A stretch of 55,295 nucleotides of DNA from Myxococcales bacterium. GTDB taxonomy: Bacteria; Myxococcota_A; Polyangia; Polyangiales; JAFGIB01. Position numbers and translations under genes: made by a program. Shown here in pieces: positions 1 through 7,595 of this stretch (its first letter is position 1; each line of letters opens with the position of its first letter). Location: NCBI GenBank assembly GCA_029880325.1, contig JAOUOP010000053.1:1-55295 (forward strand). Reading direction: 5' to 3'. Under the pieces are notes generated by a model. That model saw only the letters and a program-made list of their open reading frames with translations. It searched no databases and was not told the origin of the DNA.

Positions 1-70
1 TGTCAAGCGCCGTGACAGGCGCCGTACCTCGGCTTTTCTGAATCCACTGCCGCTACGCTCGCTCGGCACT

Positions 71-117
71 GGGTGGATCACTTTTCGCGAGCACAGGTGG
101 GTCAATTCTCGCGAGCG
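71..117. repeat. Two 22-bp direct repeats, IS21-like element end
   Basis: Two near-identical 22-bp units lie at 72-93 and 96-117, 24 bp apart. They share GGTGG, TCA, TT and TCGCGAGC and differ at four positions. Multiple terminal repeats of this size are characteristic of IS21-family ends, and an IstB fragment lies 2.5 kb away. I infer that this is the end of an IS21-type element whose body is outside the window or lost. The second unit runs into the 3' end of the XRE gene and supplies its stop codon. Confidence 0.5.
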
Positions 118-434
118 TCGAGGGGCGTTCGGCCACGCAGACCCTGGAGCAAGGCGATCACGGCCTGGGGCCCATCGGGCGCATGGAGATCGAGCCACTC
201 GGGGCGCCGCCCGTGGAACTGTGTGAAGCTCGCCTCGAGGTCGACGCCCACGCGCTCACACATCTGAAAGAAGCGCGCAGCCGTCGGAAAGCAGCGACCG
301 GCCTCCCAGCGCTGCACGACGTTGGTTCGATAGCCCAGGCGGCGGCTGAGGGCGGCCTGGGATCGGCGGCCGCGCAGACTGCGTATGAGCTGCCGCGACA
401 CCAGTTTGGAGCGGTCATCCAGGGTTTTCGTCAT
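102..434 (-). pseudogene. XRE-family HTH regulator, 3'-truncated
   Basis: The 110-residue product begins with an XRE-like helix-turn-helix (about residues 12-60, with RSQAALSRRLGYRTNVVQRW). It resembles the N-terminal part of longer (about 270-residue) HTH regulators of myxobacteria-type genomes, which carry a C-terminal regulatory domain. Here the coding frame runs straight into the IS21-like terminal repeats at 96-117, and the last residues (DAREN) and the TGA stop are element sequence. The DNA-binding domain is therefore intact but the effector domain is missing. The start is the ATG at 432-434. A dyad just upstream (446-461) could be its operator. Function is inferred from the fold only; a naturally short HTH protein is possible but less likely. 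Confidence 0.6.
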
Positions 435-445
435 GCATCATAATT

Positions 446-461
446 TGCACATTTTCGTGCA
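446..461. promoter_or_regulatory. TGCAC-N6-GTGCA dyad upstream of the XRE gene
   Basis: A 5-bp inverted repeat with a 6-bp AT-rich spacer lies 11 bp upstream of the XRE start codon, in a locally AT-rich patch. Autoregulatory XRE proteins commonly bind such dyads. This one is short and could be chance. Confidence 0.3.
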
Positions 462-568
462 CTTTAGGGTGGTGGAAATTGCAGAACAAGCGTTGCTCGA
501 GGGGCTACGCCATGCCATCCCAGAACCAGGGCCGGCACTTTCGGGGCGGGCCTCACGTGGAGGTGAGC

Positions 569-1303
569 ATGACAACGCACGGGCGGGACGAAGGCTTGGG
601 GAGATGGGGCGCCCGCTTTCTTGTCTTGGGCGCGCTTGCCGCGCTCGTCTGGGGCAGCGGATGCGGCGGGGGAGCCACCGACGACATCGAGGGTTCTTGC
701 CTGCCGGCCCCCACCATCCGCATGTTCGGGCTCGACGAAACGATCGAAGAGTTCGAAGCCTCCCCTCGGGACCTCATCGACGCGGTTGTCGGCACGCGCA
801 TCCATCGCATCAAGTGGGTGCCGAACTGCTCCAGCGACACATGTGCATCCCGGCTTTCCAACACGAACATGGACTGCGAAATCGACCCGGCGCTATTACC
901 CACGGTGAGCGGTAGCACGTCCGAGATCACGCTTACGATCGAAGCGACCGAAGGGCCAGCGACTGCCAGGACCTTACCTGAGGGTGATTTTCACTCGTGC
1001 GGAGTCGAGCTGGTGGTGCCGGCGAGGGTCTCGATTCGCGGTGACGACGACTCGATCGCCTGGAGCTTCGAAAGCACGCTCTGGGCGACTGGCTTTGAGT
1101 CCGGCGCTCTGGTGACCGAGCACGACACCGAAGAAATCACGGAGCTTGGCGGTGCCCTGGGCCGAGAGTTGGCTGCGGGGACCACGGCCAATGTGATGCT
1201 GGGCAAGATCGGTGGAAAGCGGATCTTCGCGCTCTCCATCTCGAACCAGGACGGCCTACTGCTCGAGGGCCTCATGCTGCCGGACAAGGAATGCGAATTC
1301 TGA
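569..1303 (+). CDS. Predicted lipoprotein of unknown function
   Basis: The 244-residue protein starts at the ATG at 569, preceded by a strong ribosome-binding site (GGAGGTGA, 559-566); an upstream in-frame ATG at 512 and the longer reading lack this signal. The N-terminus is a lipoprotein signal: charged residues, a hydrophobic run (FLVLGALAALVW) and the cysteine in GSGC near residue 31. The mature part has no domain I recognise. It contains scattered cysteines (CSSDTC, MDCE, HSCG and a near-terminal KECEF) that may form disulfides, consistent with an exported protein. It stands alone between two degraded mobile-element regions. Expression and localisation are inferred; function is unknown. 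Confidence 0.7.
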   Translation: MTTHGRDEGLGRWGARFLVLGALAALVWGSGCGGGATDDIEGSCLPAPTIRMFGLDETIEEFEASPRDLIDAVVGTRIHRIKWVPNCSSDTCASRLSNTNMDCEIDPALLPTVSGSTSEITLTIEATEGPATARTLPEGDFHSCGVELVVPARVSIRGDDDSIAWSFESTLWATGFESGALVTEHDTEEITELGGALGRELAAGTTANVMLGKIGGKRIFALSISNQDGLLLEGLMLPDKECEF

Positions 1304-1546
1304 GCGGGCAACAGGGCTGCGTCGTGGGGCGGACGTTGGGCGTTAGGGCCTCGGGGTCACAGGGGACCGCCCGGATCGGCACCAAGATGTACGCTAGGCG
1401 GGTTCGCCTGACGGCGGACCAAGGTCGCGCCCGTCCTGTGATCCGGTGGCCCTGTCGGTCCCTGCAAGCGTGCACACACCGCCGTCGCAGCGAATGTTCA
1501 GTGCAAAAACCACGGCAATTAACCCGAAGTTTGCATAATGGAAGCG

Positions 1547-1616
1547 TTCTATCGGAGTCGGACCGCGCGAGAGTTGATGTAGGGCGGTCCGTTGCGGCGG
1601 TCCGAGTTCGATAGAA
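1547..1616. repeat. Imperfect 20-bp inverted repeat
   Basis: The arms 1547-1566 and 1597-1616 are complementary except at three central positions (TTCTATCG, variable GAG/AAC, TCGGACCGC). A further GGCGGTCC lies between them at 1583-1590. This is compatible with a small mobile-element relic or a structured transcript; nothing in it identifies a family. Confidence 0.5.
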
Positions 1617-1631
1617 TCGGGTTGGACGTAA

Positions 1632-1685
1632 CCAGCCTGTACGCGGGCCCCGGCCGGAATCGGCCGGGAGCCGCGTACAGGCTGG
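1632..1685. repeat. 54-bp nested hairpin
   Basis: Perfect 15-bp outer arms (CCAGCCTGTACGCGG at 1632-1646 and its complement at 1671-1685) enclose a perfect 8-bp inner stem (CCCGGCCG / CGGCCGGG) with a GAAT loop. There is no T-run, so an intrinsic terminator is unlikely. It could be a repetitive extragenic palindrome or a transposon end. Confidence 0.6.
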
Positions 1686-1830
1686 CCGGAGGTCGAGCGC
1701 GGCAGCTTGTGGCGAGCCCGAGCCGCGAGGTCGCAGGCGGGGGGTCGAGGCTGGCCGGCGGCGCGGCCGGGCGGAGGTCGAGCGCGACAGCTCAAGGCCA
1801 ACCCGTGCCCGCCCCCACCGAAGGCGCGGG

Positions 1831-2076
1831 CTAGGCGGCCGGCGCTTGGTCTTCGGCAAGCTGTCGCTTGAGCCAGGCGGCCGGGGTGTAGTTCTCTGGA
1901 TGCGCTTCGATGTCTTGTGGCGAGGCCTTGAGGACATCGACGAGGTATTGATGCGGAGGGGCGCCGGCCGCGGCGGCGGTCTGCAGCAGCGTGCGCAGGA
2001 TGTCGAGCACGACCCGGCCTTCGATGGAGCGCCGGAACATCGAGCCCTTCTCGATGAGCTTCTCGGTGCGCAACAA
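1831..2076 (-). pseudogene. IS66-type transposase, C-terminal remnant
   Basis: Only about 81 C-terminal codons remain. The segment SMFRRSIEGRVVLDILRTLL followed by QYLVDVL and HPENYTP aligns by eye with the C-terminal element of IS66-family DDE transposases (pattern: small residue - MF-R-S - G - LF-SLI-T - YL - L - P). It does not match the tail of the complete IS66 element at 10.9-13.6 kb, so it derives from a different element. Upstream (higher coordinates) the frame is cut at about 2085 by short terminal-type repeats. Identification rests on a short segment. Confidence 0.55.
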
Positions 2077-2089
2077 GCGCTCACGCAGG

Positions 2090-2118
2090 TAATGCCGCGT
2101 CCCGAATTATGCCGCGTC
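2090..2118. repeat. Two 12-bp direct repeats at an element junction
   Basis: TAATGCCGCGTC (2090-2101) and TTATGCCGCGTC (2107-2118) repeat with a 17-bp period. They sit exactly between the IS66 tail and the Cys-rich fragment. Short tandem repeats like this are usual at insertion-sequence ends, so I read them as a terminal relic that bounds both neighbours. Confidence 0.4.
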
Positions 2119-2179
2119 GGTGCTCGGGCCGCCGGTTGACGCCAGGTCTCATCCCTCCCGAAATTTCAGCCCCACCTGG

Positions 2180-2612
2180 CCTGCCGAAAATGTCCGGCAT
2201 TTCTGACTGGCAGGTGGTTGACATGCGCACATAGCCGCCCGTGTAGACGCCGCCGGGGCCACACACCAGGCCCGGCTCGCAGTCGGAATAAGCCGTGCAC
2301 TCGGCGCAATGGCCGGGATCCTTGAGGCATAGCAGGCCCATCGACGTGCAGTCGTTGTCCGAGTCGCAGCTCGCCCTGCAGATCCGACCCGCGCATAGCT
2401 TCGACCCGTCGCAGTCGGCGTCGCTCACAGACTCCCCGCAACGGCCGCCTTCGGCATCGCACACATCGCCTTGAGCACAGTCGAGGGAGTTGGCGCACGG
2501 CACAAAGGCGACGCAGTCGACGTCGACGCACTCATGGTCGACCGGGCAATCGCTGGACTGAACGCATTGATCGCAGCGGCCAAAGGCCTGATTGCAGTTG
2601 GAGTTGCCACCG
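2180..2612 (-). pseudogene. Cys-rich secreted protein fragment
   Basis: About 144 codons read as regularly spaced cysteines (CDQCVQSSDCPVDHECV, CANSLDCAQGDVCDAEGGRC, CDSDNDCTSMGLLC, CAECTAYSDCEPGLVC). This is the style of Dickkopf/EGF-like Cys-rich repeats found in many exported myxobacterial proteins. There is no start, signal peptide or natural end: the 5' side is joined in frame to an IstB fragment and the 3' side runs into element-end sequence after about residue 430 of the combined frame. It is the middle of a once larger surface protein cut at both ends. A different Cys-rich protein lies at the right edge of the window. Confidence 0.65.
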
Positions 2613-2614
2613 GG

Positions 2615-3139
2615 GGCGTCGCCCTCGATCACGAGGACATGGGCGTGATGGAGAAGCCGATCAATTGCGGCGCTGGCGATGAGTGGGTCGGCGAAGAGCG
2701 CGGCGAGTTCTCGTTCGTCTCGATTGGTTGTGATGATCGTGGAGCCCTTCTCGTATCGCTGGCGGATGATCTCGTAGAGTTCGAGCGGTTCTTCTCCGCG
2801 CAGCGCCCGCAGGCCAAGGTCGTCGACAATCAAGACGTCGGGGGAAGTGAATCGGAGCAGGCGTCGGTCATAGCTCCCATCGCCCCGTGAGGTTCGGAGC
2901 TGCTTGAACATCTCGTTGGCCTCGACGAAGACGACGGTGTGTCCGAGGCGGCAGGCACGGTGACCGAGCGCCTGGGCAAGATGACTCTTTCCGACGCCGG
3001 AAGGGCCGACGAACAGGACGTTTGCGCGCTTGGCGACGAAGATGCCGGTGGCGAGGTCGATGACCTTGGCCTTGGGGATGTTGGTGTTGAACTGGAAGTC
3101 GAAGTCCTCGAGGGTCTTTGCGCTCCTGTTCGAGGCCCT
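2615..3139 (-). pseudogene. istB: IS21-family helper ATPase IstB, internal fragment
   Basis: About 175 codons of the AAA+ ATPase that assists IS21 transposases. Visible are the Walker A motif (GPSGVGKSH), the Walker B motif (VLIVDDLG), sensor-like STIITTNRDERE and the typical AIDRLLHHAHVLVIEGD near the natural C-terminus. Full IstB is about 250 residues; the N-terminal 80 or so are missing beyond about 3139 and the last residues are replaced by Cys-rich protein sequence. No istA partner is present. It is a dead relic, probably related to the terminal repeats at 71-117. Confidence 0.8.
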
Positions 3140-3231
3140 GAGCGCAGCGCCGCAGTAGGCTGGGAACGACCACGCAGAACGCGAGTACCGGTGACTCGGG
3201 TGAGCGCAAGGCTGCACAGGCATGGCCGACT

Positions 3232-4923
3232 GTGGGACAATCCCAGCTCGACATGAAGGACGATCGAGCTGCCGCTCCCGCGCCCCGTGCCGGCTCGCCC
3301 TGGCCGGCACGGCTGTGGTGGGTGGGCGCCCTCCTCGTAGCCCTGAACCTCGGCAGCGCGCTCGGGCACGACTTCGTCTGGGACGATCTGCACAACCTCC
3401 CTGGCAACCGCATCTACCGCGGGCCGGTGCTCGACGCCGTGCGCGCGACCGAGCTCGACTACATCGCACCCGAGGAACGGGCCCGCCACGACCGGGTGAG
3501 CGCTCACGACAGCTATCGTCCCGTGATGCACCTGTCGTACCGCCTCGGCATCGCGGTCTCCGGCATGGAGCCGGCCGGGCTCAGGGCCCAGAACTACCTG
3601 ATGGGTCTGCTGACGGCCTGGCTGGTCTATCTGATCGCGTGCCGCCTGGGGCGCCGCGAACTCGAGTCGCGCTACGCCGCGTTGCTGCTCGCGGCCCACC
3701 CACTGTCGGTCGAAACGCTCGTCTATCTTTCGGCCCGAGCAGACCTGATGAGCACCATGTTCGGCCTGCTCTCCGTGTTGCTCGTCCTCGAATGCGGCGA
3801 GCGGCAGGCGGCGTCCCGCGGCCTGCGTGCATCGGCACCTCTACTGGCCGGTGTCGCGCTGGCCTACGCCGCCTCCCTGCTCAGCAAGGAGGGGTTGTTG
3901 GCGCTGCCGCTCGCCACCGCGCTGTGGCTGTGGGCGCTTGGACGCCTCCGCGCAGGACTGCCTGGTATCGTCACCCAGCTCGCCTGCCTCGGGCTCTACC
4001 TCCCCTTCCGGCTCGCGATGGCGGGCGGCAACGGCGCCTCCCAGCTACCAGAAGCCATCGCCGCGTTGCCGGGCCTGTGGCTCGAAGAGCTGCGCCGCGT
4101 ACTGCTGCCCACAGACCTGAACATCGCCCAGCCACCGGACTCGAGCCTCGGCTGGGTCGGCTGGGTCGCGCTGGCGGGCTGGGTCGGGTCCTTCGTCCTG
4201 ACGACGACGCGCCTGTGGCAGCAGCCGCAAGCCGATACCCGGGGCGCGCGCGGCGCACGCATCGTCATCGCCGGCACCGGCTTCGGCGCCCTGTGCCTCG
4301 GCCCGTCGGCGGTGGTCGTGCTCATCATGGGCGTGCGCGGCGACCGCTACAGCTTCCCTCTGGTCGCTGGAGCCTGCATCACGCTCGTCGTGCTCCTGAG
4401 CGAGCTCTGGCGCATGCGTGCCCGCCTGCGTGGACTGCTCGCTGCAGCAATCGCCGGATGGGCCGCGCTGTTGCTCTTCTTCCAAGCGGTGCAGGCCGCG
4501 AGCTGGCACGACCACGAGGCGCTCTACCGACACGCGGTCACCGTCGCGCCGGACAGCCCGCGCGCGAACTACGGCCTCGCCTACGTGCTGGCGAAACAGG
4601 GGCGCTGGGCGCTTGCGCACCCGCTCTTCGAGCGCGCTCGTGAGCTGAGCCCCGGGGACGTGCGTACCCTCAACAACCTGGGGCTGACGTACCTGAGACT
4701 TGGGCAACCCGAGCTGGCCGAAGCCTCTCTGCGCCAGGCGCTGACACACAGCGCGGGCGGGCACGCCCCAGCCCACTTCAACCTGGCGCTCGTCATGCTG
4801 CAGCGGGGGCGGCGTGCAGAAGCCTGCCAGGCCGCCGCCGACACGCTGGCGCTGCGACCCGACCACAAACGCGCCACGGCGCTTCGAGCACGTCTGTGCG
4901 AGGGAGCGGCCGAGGCGCCGTAG
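3232..4923 (+). CDS. TMTC-like multi-pass membrane protein with C-terminal TPRs
   Basis: The 563-residue protein has an N-terminal polytopic part with about nine or more hydrophobic segments and, from about residue 435, tetratricopeptide repeats (ANYGLAYVLAKQGRW, TLNNLGLTYLRLGQPELAEA, AHFNLALVMLQRGRRAEA). Near residue 45 is GHDFVWDDLHNL, matching the acidic first-loop motif of GT-C glycosyltransferases and TMTC-type O-mannosyltransferases. This suggests transfer of a sugar from a lipid carrier to extracytoplasmic acceptors, but substrate and donor are unknown. The start is GTG 3232; ATG 3253 is an equally plausible start. It precedes a surface-sugar gene set on the opposite strand. Confidence is high for the architecture and moderate for the enzymatic role. 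Confidence 0.75.
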   Translation: MGQSQLDMKDDRAAAPAPRAGSPWPARLWWVGALLVALNLGSALGHDFVWDDLHNLPGNRIYRGPVLDAVRATELDYIAPEERARHDRVSAHDSYRPVMHLSYRLGIAVSGMEPAGLRAQNYLMGLLTAWLVYLIACRLGRRELESRYAALLLAAHPLSVETLVYLSARADLMSTMFGLLSVLLVLECGERQAASRGLRASAPLLAGVALAYAASLLSKEGLLALPLATALWLWALGRLRAGLPGIVTQLACLGLYLPFRLAMAGGNGASQLPEAIAALPGLWLEELRRVLLPTDLNIAQPPDSSLGWVGWVALAGWVGSFVLTTTRLWQQPQADTRGARGARIVIAGTGFGALCLGPSAVVVLIMGVRGDRYSFPLVAGACITLVVLLSELWRMRARLRGLLAAAIAGWAALLLFFQAVQAASWHDHEALYRHAVTVAPDSPRANYGLAYVLAKQGRWALAHPLFERARELSPGDVRTLNNLGLTYLRLGQPELAEASLRQALTHSAGGHAPAHFNLALVMLQRGRRAEACQAAADTLALRPDHKRATALRARLCEGAAEAP

Positions 4924-4970
4924 CAGTCCGTGCGTGGCCAACGGCGGACCACACTCAGGCTCTGGTCGAG

Positions 4971-5124
4971 ATTGAGTTGACCGTTTTGCACGTGACGGAG
5001 GAGTTCGATCGCGAGCGCGCCCACAGTGAAATCCGCAGGAATAGCGCCAGCTATTTTTGAGGAATTTCACGCGGACGTAAGCCGCGAGCGGGCCCGCCGG
5101 CACGTGCAAAACGGTCAACTCAAT
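4971..5124. mobile_element. 154-bp MITE with perfect 24-bp terminal inverted repeats
   Basis: The arms 4971-4994 and 5101-5124 are exact reverse complements (core GTTGACCGTTTTGCACGTG). The interior carries nested palindromes, including AATAGC-gcca-GCTATT flanked by GTGAAAT and ATTTCAC. It has no coding capacity, so it fits a non-autonomous miniature element. I see no clear target duplication. The right arm provides the stop codon of the acyltransferase gene (5120-5122). Confidence 0.8.
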
Positions 5125-5733
5125 TCTGAGCGGGGCCCCAGTCCCGCTCGGTGACCGTCATCTCGTGATCGCCTGCCACCGACCGGTAGGTGCCAGCGCC
5201 GTTGGGGCGAGCCACGACCTGCCCACTACGGTCGGCGACCGCTACCGCTCGCGCTGGATTGCCCGGCGCCAGGGCATGGGGAGGAAGGTCCCCGTGACCA
5301 CCGCGCCAGCACCGACCATCGCCCAGGCGCCGATGCGAACACCGCAGACGATCGTGGCGTTGGCGCCGATGCTCGCCCCCTGCCCCACCTGGGTCGAGAC
5401 GACCTCCCACTGCGAGGCGTCGAGCGGCCGTAGAAGCGGGTCCACGGCACGTGGCCGCAGGTCGTTCGTGGAGGACACCATCGGCCCCACGAACACGCCG
5501 TCCCCCAGCTCCACGCCCGCGTACAGGCAGGCGTAGTTCTGGATCTTCGAGGCCGCGCCGACACGCACACCGCGATCGATGAAAGCGCCCTTGCCGACCT
5601 CGCAGCGCGCGCCGAGCACCGCCCCGCGGCGGACCTGGGCCTGATGCCAGATCTGGCAGCCGGCGCCGAGCTGCGCGCCCTCTTCGACCTCTGCGCTGGG
5701 ATGGATGTAACTCTGCTCACTCACCTGGTGCAT
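5120..5733 (-). pseudogene. Hexapeptide-repeat (WbpD-like) acyltransferase, frameshifted
   Basis: Isoleucine-patch repeats (IHPSAEVEEGAQLGAGCQIW onward) form a left-handed beta-helix acyltransferase resembling the WbpD/FdtC group, which N-acetylates amino groups of nucleotide sugars. The continuous frame from 5733 stops at 5242 with an atypical ending (TGTFLPMPWRR). One frame over, the expected ending appears: GDLPPHALAPGNPARAV and about 40 more codons to a TGA at 5120-5122. The switch lies at the run of four C at 5290-5293 (one G missing on the coding strand), so this is a one-base deletion or a sequencing error. The last codons lie in the MITE arm. The gene overlaps the glycosyltransferase by 17 bp, and the adjacent dehydrogenase supports a role in amino-sugar synthesis. 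Confidence 0.75.
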
Positions 5734-6487
5734 CCCCGATCATCCCGTGGTCGTTGCGCAGCCGCCACAGGTCCCGCAGCATAGCTGGTGCGACCGTGGA
5801 CCAACGGACCGTGCTCGGTCGTATGCAGGGGCGCAGCTGCACGGGCAGCTCCTCGACCGCATAGCCCAGGCGTTCCGCCCAGTACACCAGCTCGGTCGAG
5901 TAGAAGAAGTCCCGTGATCGCACACGTGTCGCGAGCAGCTGCGCATCCCCTCTCGCCATGAAGACCGTGCCCTGGCTGTCGCGGGTCCGCATGCCGACGA
6001 TCCCCCGGCGCAGTGCGCGGTAGACCAGGGTGGGGATCTGGCGCTTGCCTCGCGTTCGTATCCTGGAGTCGCGGTGCGCCTTCGAGCCCACCGCGATGGC
6101 CCGCCCGCGGTAGCGTCGCGCGAAGGGGAGGAAGCCTTCGAGATCGGTGATCCCGAAGGGAAAATCCCCGGCCGTTAGCAGGATCCACTGCCCGGGGCTC
6201 GCCGGCGTCGAAAACACCCGCTGCATGCCGTGGTGGTACGCGTGACCGATGCCGGCTGGCTCGATAGACGCGGCGTGCACCGTGATGCGGTCACCGGCGG
6301 GCCCCTCGAGGGTGCGGATCACACGCGCAGAGTCGTCGGCGCTCCCGTTTTCCGCAAGCCACAACTGGAAGCTAGCCGACAACGCGGAGATCTGCTCGAT
6401 GTAGCCCGCCACCTCTGCCTCGATCGTGTCCGCGTCGTTGTGTACGGGGACGACGCAATGGACGAGGGGCTCGCCCGCAGGGCTCAT
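5717..6487 (-). CDS. Family 2-like glycosyltransferase
   Basis: The 256-residue protein opens with VHCVVPVHNDADTI, the nucleotide-binding start of GT-A glycosyltransferases, followed by ENGSADDSARVI. It shows TAGDFPFG where a DXD metal site is expected, then DSQGTVFMAR and FFYSTELVYWAERLGY, typical of GT2 enzymes. It has no membrane segment, so it is probably cytoplasmic or peripheral and transfers a sugar to a lipid-linked acceptor. It starts by ATGA overlap with the upstream dehydrogenase stop (6484-6487) and overlaps the acyltransferase start, so the three genes are translationally coupled. Donor and acceptor cannot be read from sequence. Confidence 0.8.
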   Translation of the reverse strand: MSPAGEPLVHCVVPVHNDADTIEAEVAGYIEQISALSASFQLWLAENGSADDSARVIRTLEGPAGDRITVHAASIEPAGIGHAYHHGMQRVFSTPASPGQWILLTAGDFPFGITDLEGFLPFARRYRGRAIAVGSKAHRDSRIRTRGKRQIPTLVYRALRRGIVGMRTRDSQGTVFMARGDAQLLATRVRSRDFFYSTELVYWAERLGYAVEELPVQLRPCIRPSTVRWSTVAPAMLRDLWRLRNDHGMIGDAPGE

Positions 6488-7536
6488 GACGGGGACGGTT
6501 CGAGCGGGGGAGGCATGACCGAAGGCGGCACGCCCATGGAGCGGGAGATCTCGCTGCGGGCCTGCTCGGCTAGACGCAGGGCGCGCACCCCCTCGGCAGC
6601 ACCGACCGGCATAGGCGAAAGCCCCGCGACCGCATTCAAGAAGGCTCGCAGCTCCTCGCGTAGGGGCTCGCGTGTCTGGATGCCCACCTGGATGCGATCG
6701 GGCTGGGCGAAGGAGCGCAGGTACTCGTCGAAAACCATGCTCTGATCCGGATTGAGGTTCATCAGGATGGGGCTACTCCGGGTGAGTGTAACCTCCTGGG
6801 TGATCAAGTTCGCATCGAGGTGGCCATCGTTGCCTGTCACCGACAGCCTGCGGATCTTGATCGGACTGACCCAGTTGACGTGAATGTCCACCGTCGCCGA
6901 GCCGCAGCTGAAAAGCAGCGTCGCGGCGTCCACATAGCGCCCCCGGTGCCCCTGGGCGGCGTACAGGCGCGGCTCACCGAGCAGCCAGGCCGTGATGTCG
7001 ATGTCGTGCACCGCGAGGTCGATCAGCACGTGGCCGGCCTTGGTCACATCCTGCGGGGAGCCGCCGACCCGGCGCGCGCTGACGTTGATGATGTCGCCGA
7101 GCTGTCCCTCGCGCACCAGCCGCCGGATGGCGACAACAGCCGGGTTGAAGCGTTCGACGTGCCCAACCATCACCGGAACCGAGGCCTGCTCTGCCGCCTG
7201 CATGAGCGCCTCTCCCTCCGCCGTGGTCGCGGCGATCGGCTTTTCGAGCAGCATCGGTAGGCCCGCCTCGATCAGGCGCCGGGCGACCTCGAAGTGCGTG
7301 GCGGTGGGCGTCGCCACCACGGCGGCACCGGGCTGCGTGGCGCTGAGCGCCTCGTCGACCGTCGCGAAGACCGGGATGTCGCCGGCACGTTTTGCGGCCT
7401 GCGTGGCCGGGTCGACGATACCGACCACCTCACACTGCGACGACAGTGTCCGCAGCAGGCGAAGGTGGTTGCGCCCCATCCTTCCCAAGCCGCAGAGCAA
7501 GACCGATGTCCGTGCCATGCGTGAATTAAAGGCCAT
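6484..7536 (-). CDS. Gfo/Idh/MocA-family NAD(P)-dependent sugar dehydrogenase
   Basis: The 350-residue protein has an N-terminal Rossmann fold (VLLCGLGRMGRNHLRLL) and the family signature LLEKPIA with its catalytic-lysine region. GHVERFNPAVVAIRRLV and HVLIDLAVHDIDITAWLLG follow, the latter carrying the His/Asp residues expected of the active site. It most resembles UDP-sugar 3-dehydrogenases such as WlbA/WbpB. With the downstream acyltransferase this fits part of a 3-acetamido-sugar pathway, although the aminotransferase expected between the two steps is not in the window. The start is ATG 7536; ATG 7518 (MARTSVLL) is an equally good start. The divergent neighbour begins about 60 bp away. Confidence 0.8.
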   Translation of the reverse strand: MAFNSRMARTSVLLCGLGRMGRNHLRLLRTLSSQCEVVGIVDPATQAAKRAGDIPVFATVDEALSATQPGAAVVATPTATHFEVARRLIEAGLPMLLEKPIAATTAEGEALMQAAEQASVPVMVGHVERFNPAVVAIRRLVREGQLGDIINVSARRVGGSPQDVTKAGHVLIDLAVHDIDITAWLLGEPRLYAAQGHRGRYVDAATLLFSCGSATVDIHVNWVSPIKIRRLSVTGNDGHLDANLITQEVTLTRSSPILMNLNPDQSMVFDEYLRSFAQPDRIQVGIQTREPLREELRAFLNAVAGLSPMPVGAAEGVRALRLAEQARSEISRSMGVPPSVMPPPLEPSPS

Positions 7537-7595
7537 GCGGGGCGGAATGGAAAGACTATCGCGCTCCTCGCGCGTGATTGCTTTGCTACGCTGTC

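Larger units (their letters stand above)
1304..1830. other. Gene-free stretch with inverted repeats
   Basis: No convincing reading frame is present. The stretch holds two inverted repeats (1547-1616 and 1632-1685, listed separately) and a direct repeat: GGAGGTCGAGCGCG recurs near 1687 and near 1773, about 86 bp apart. The position between an intact gene and an IS66 transposase tail suggests element debris. Confidence 0.5.
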
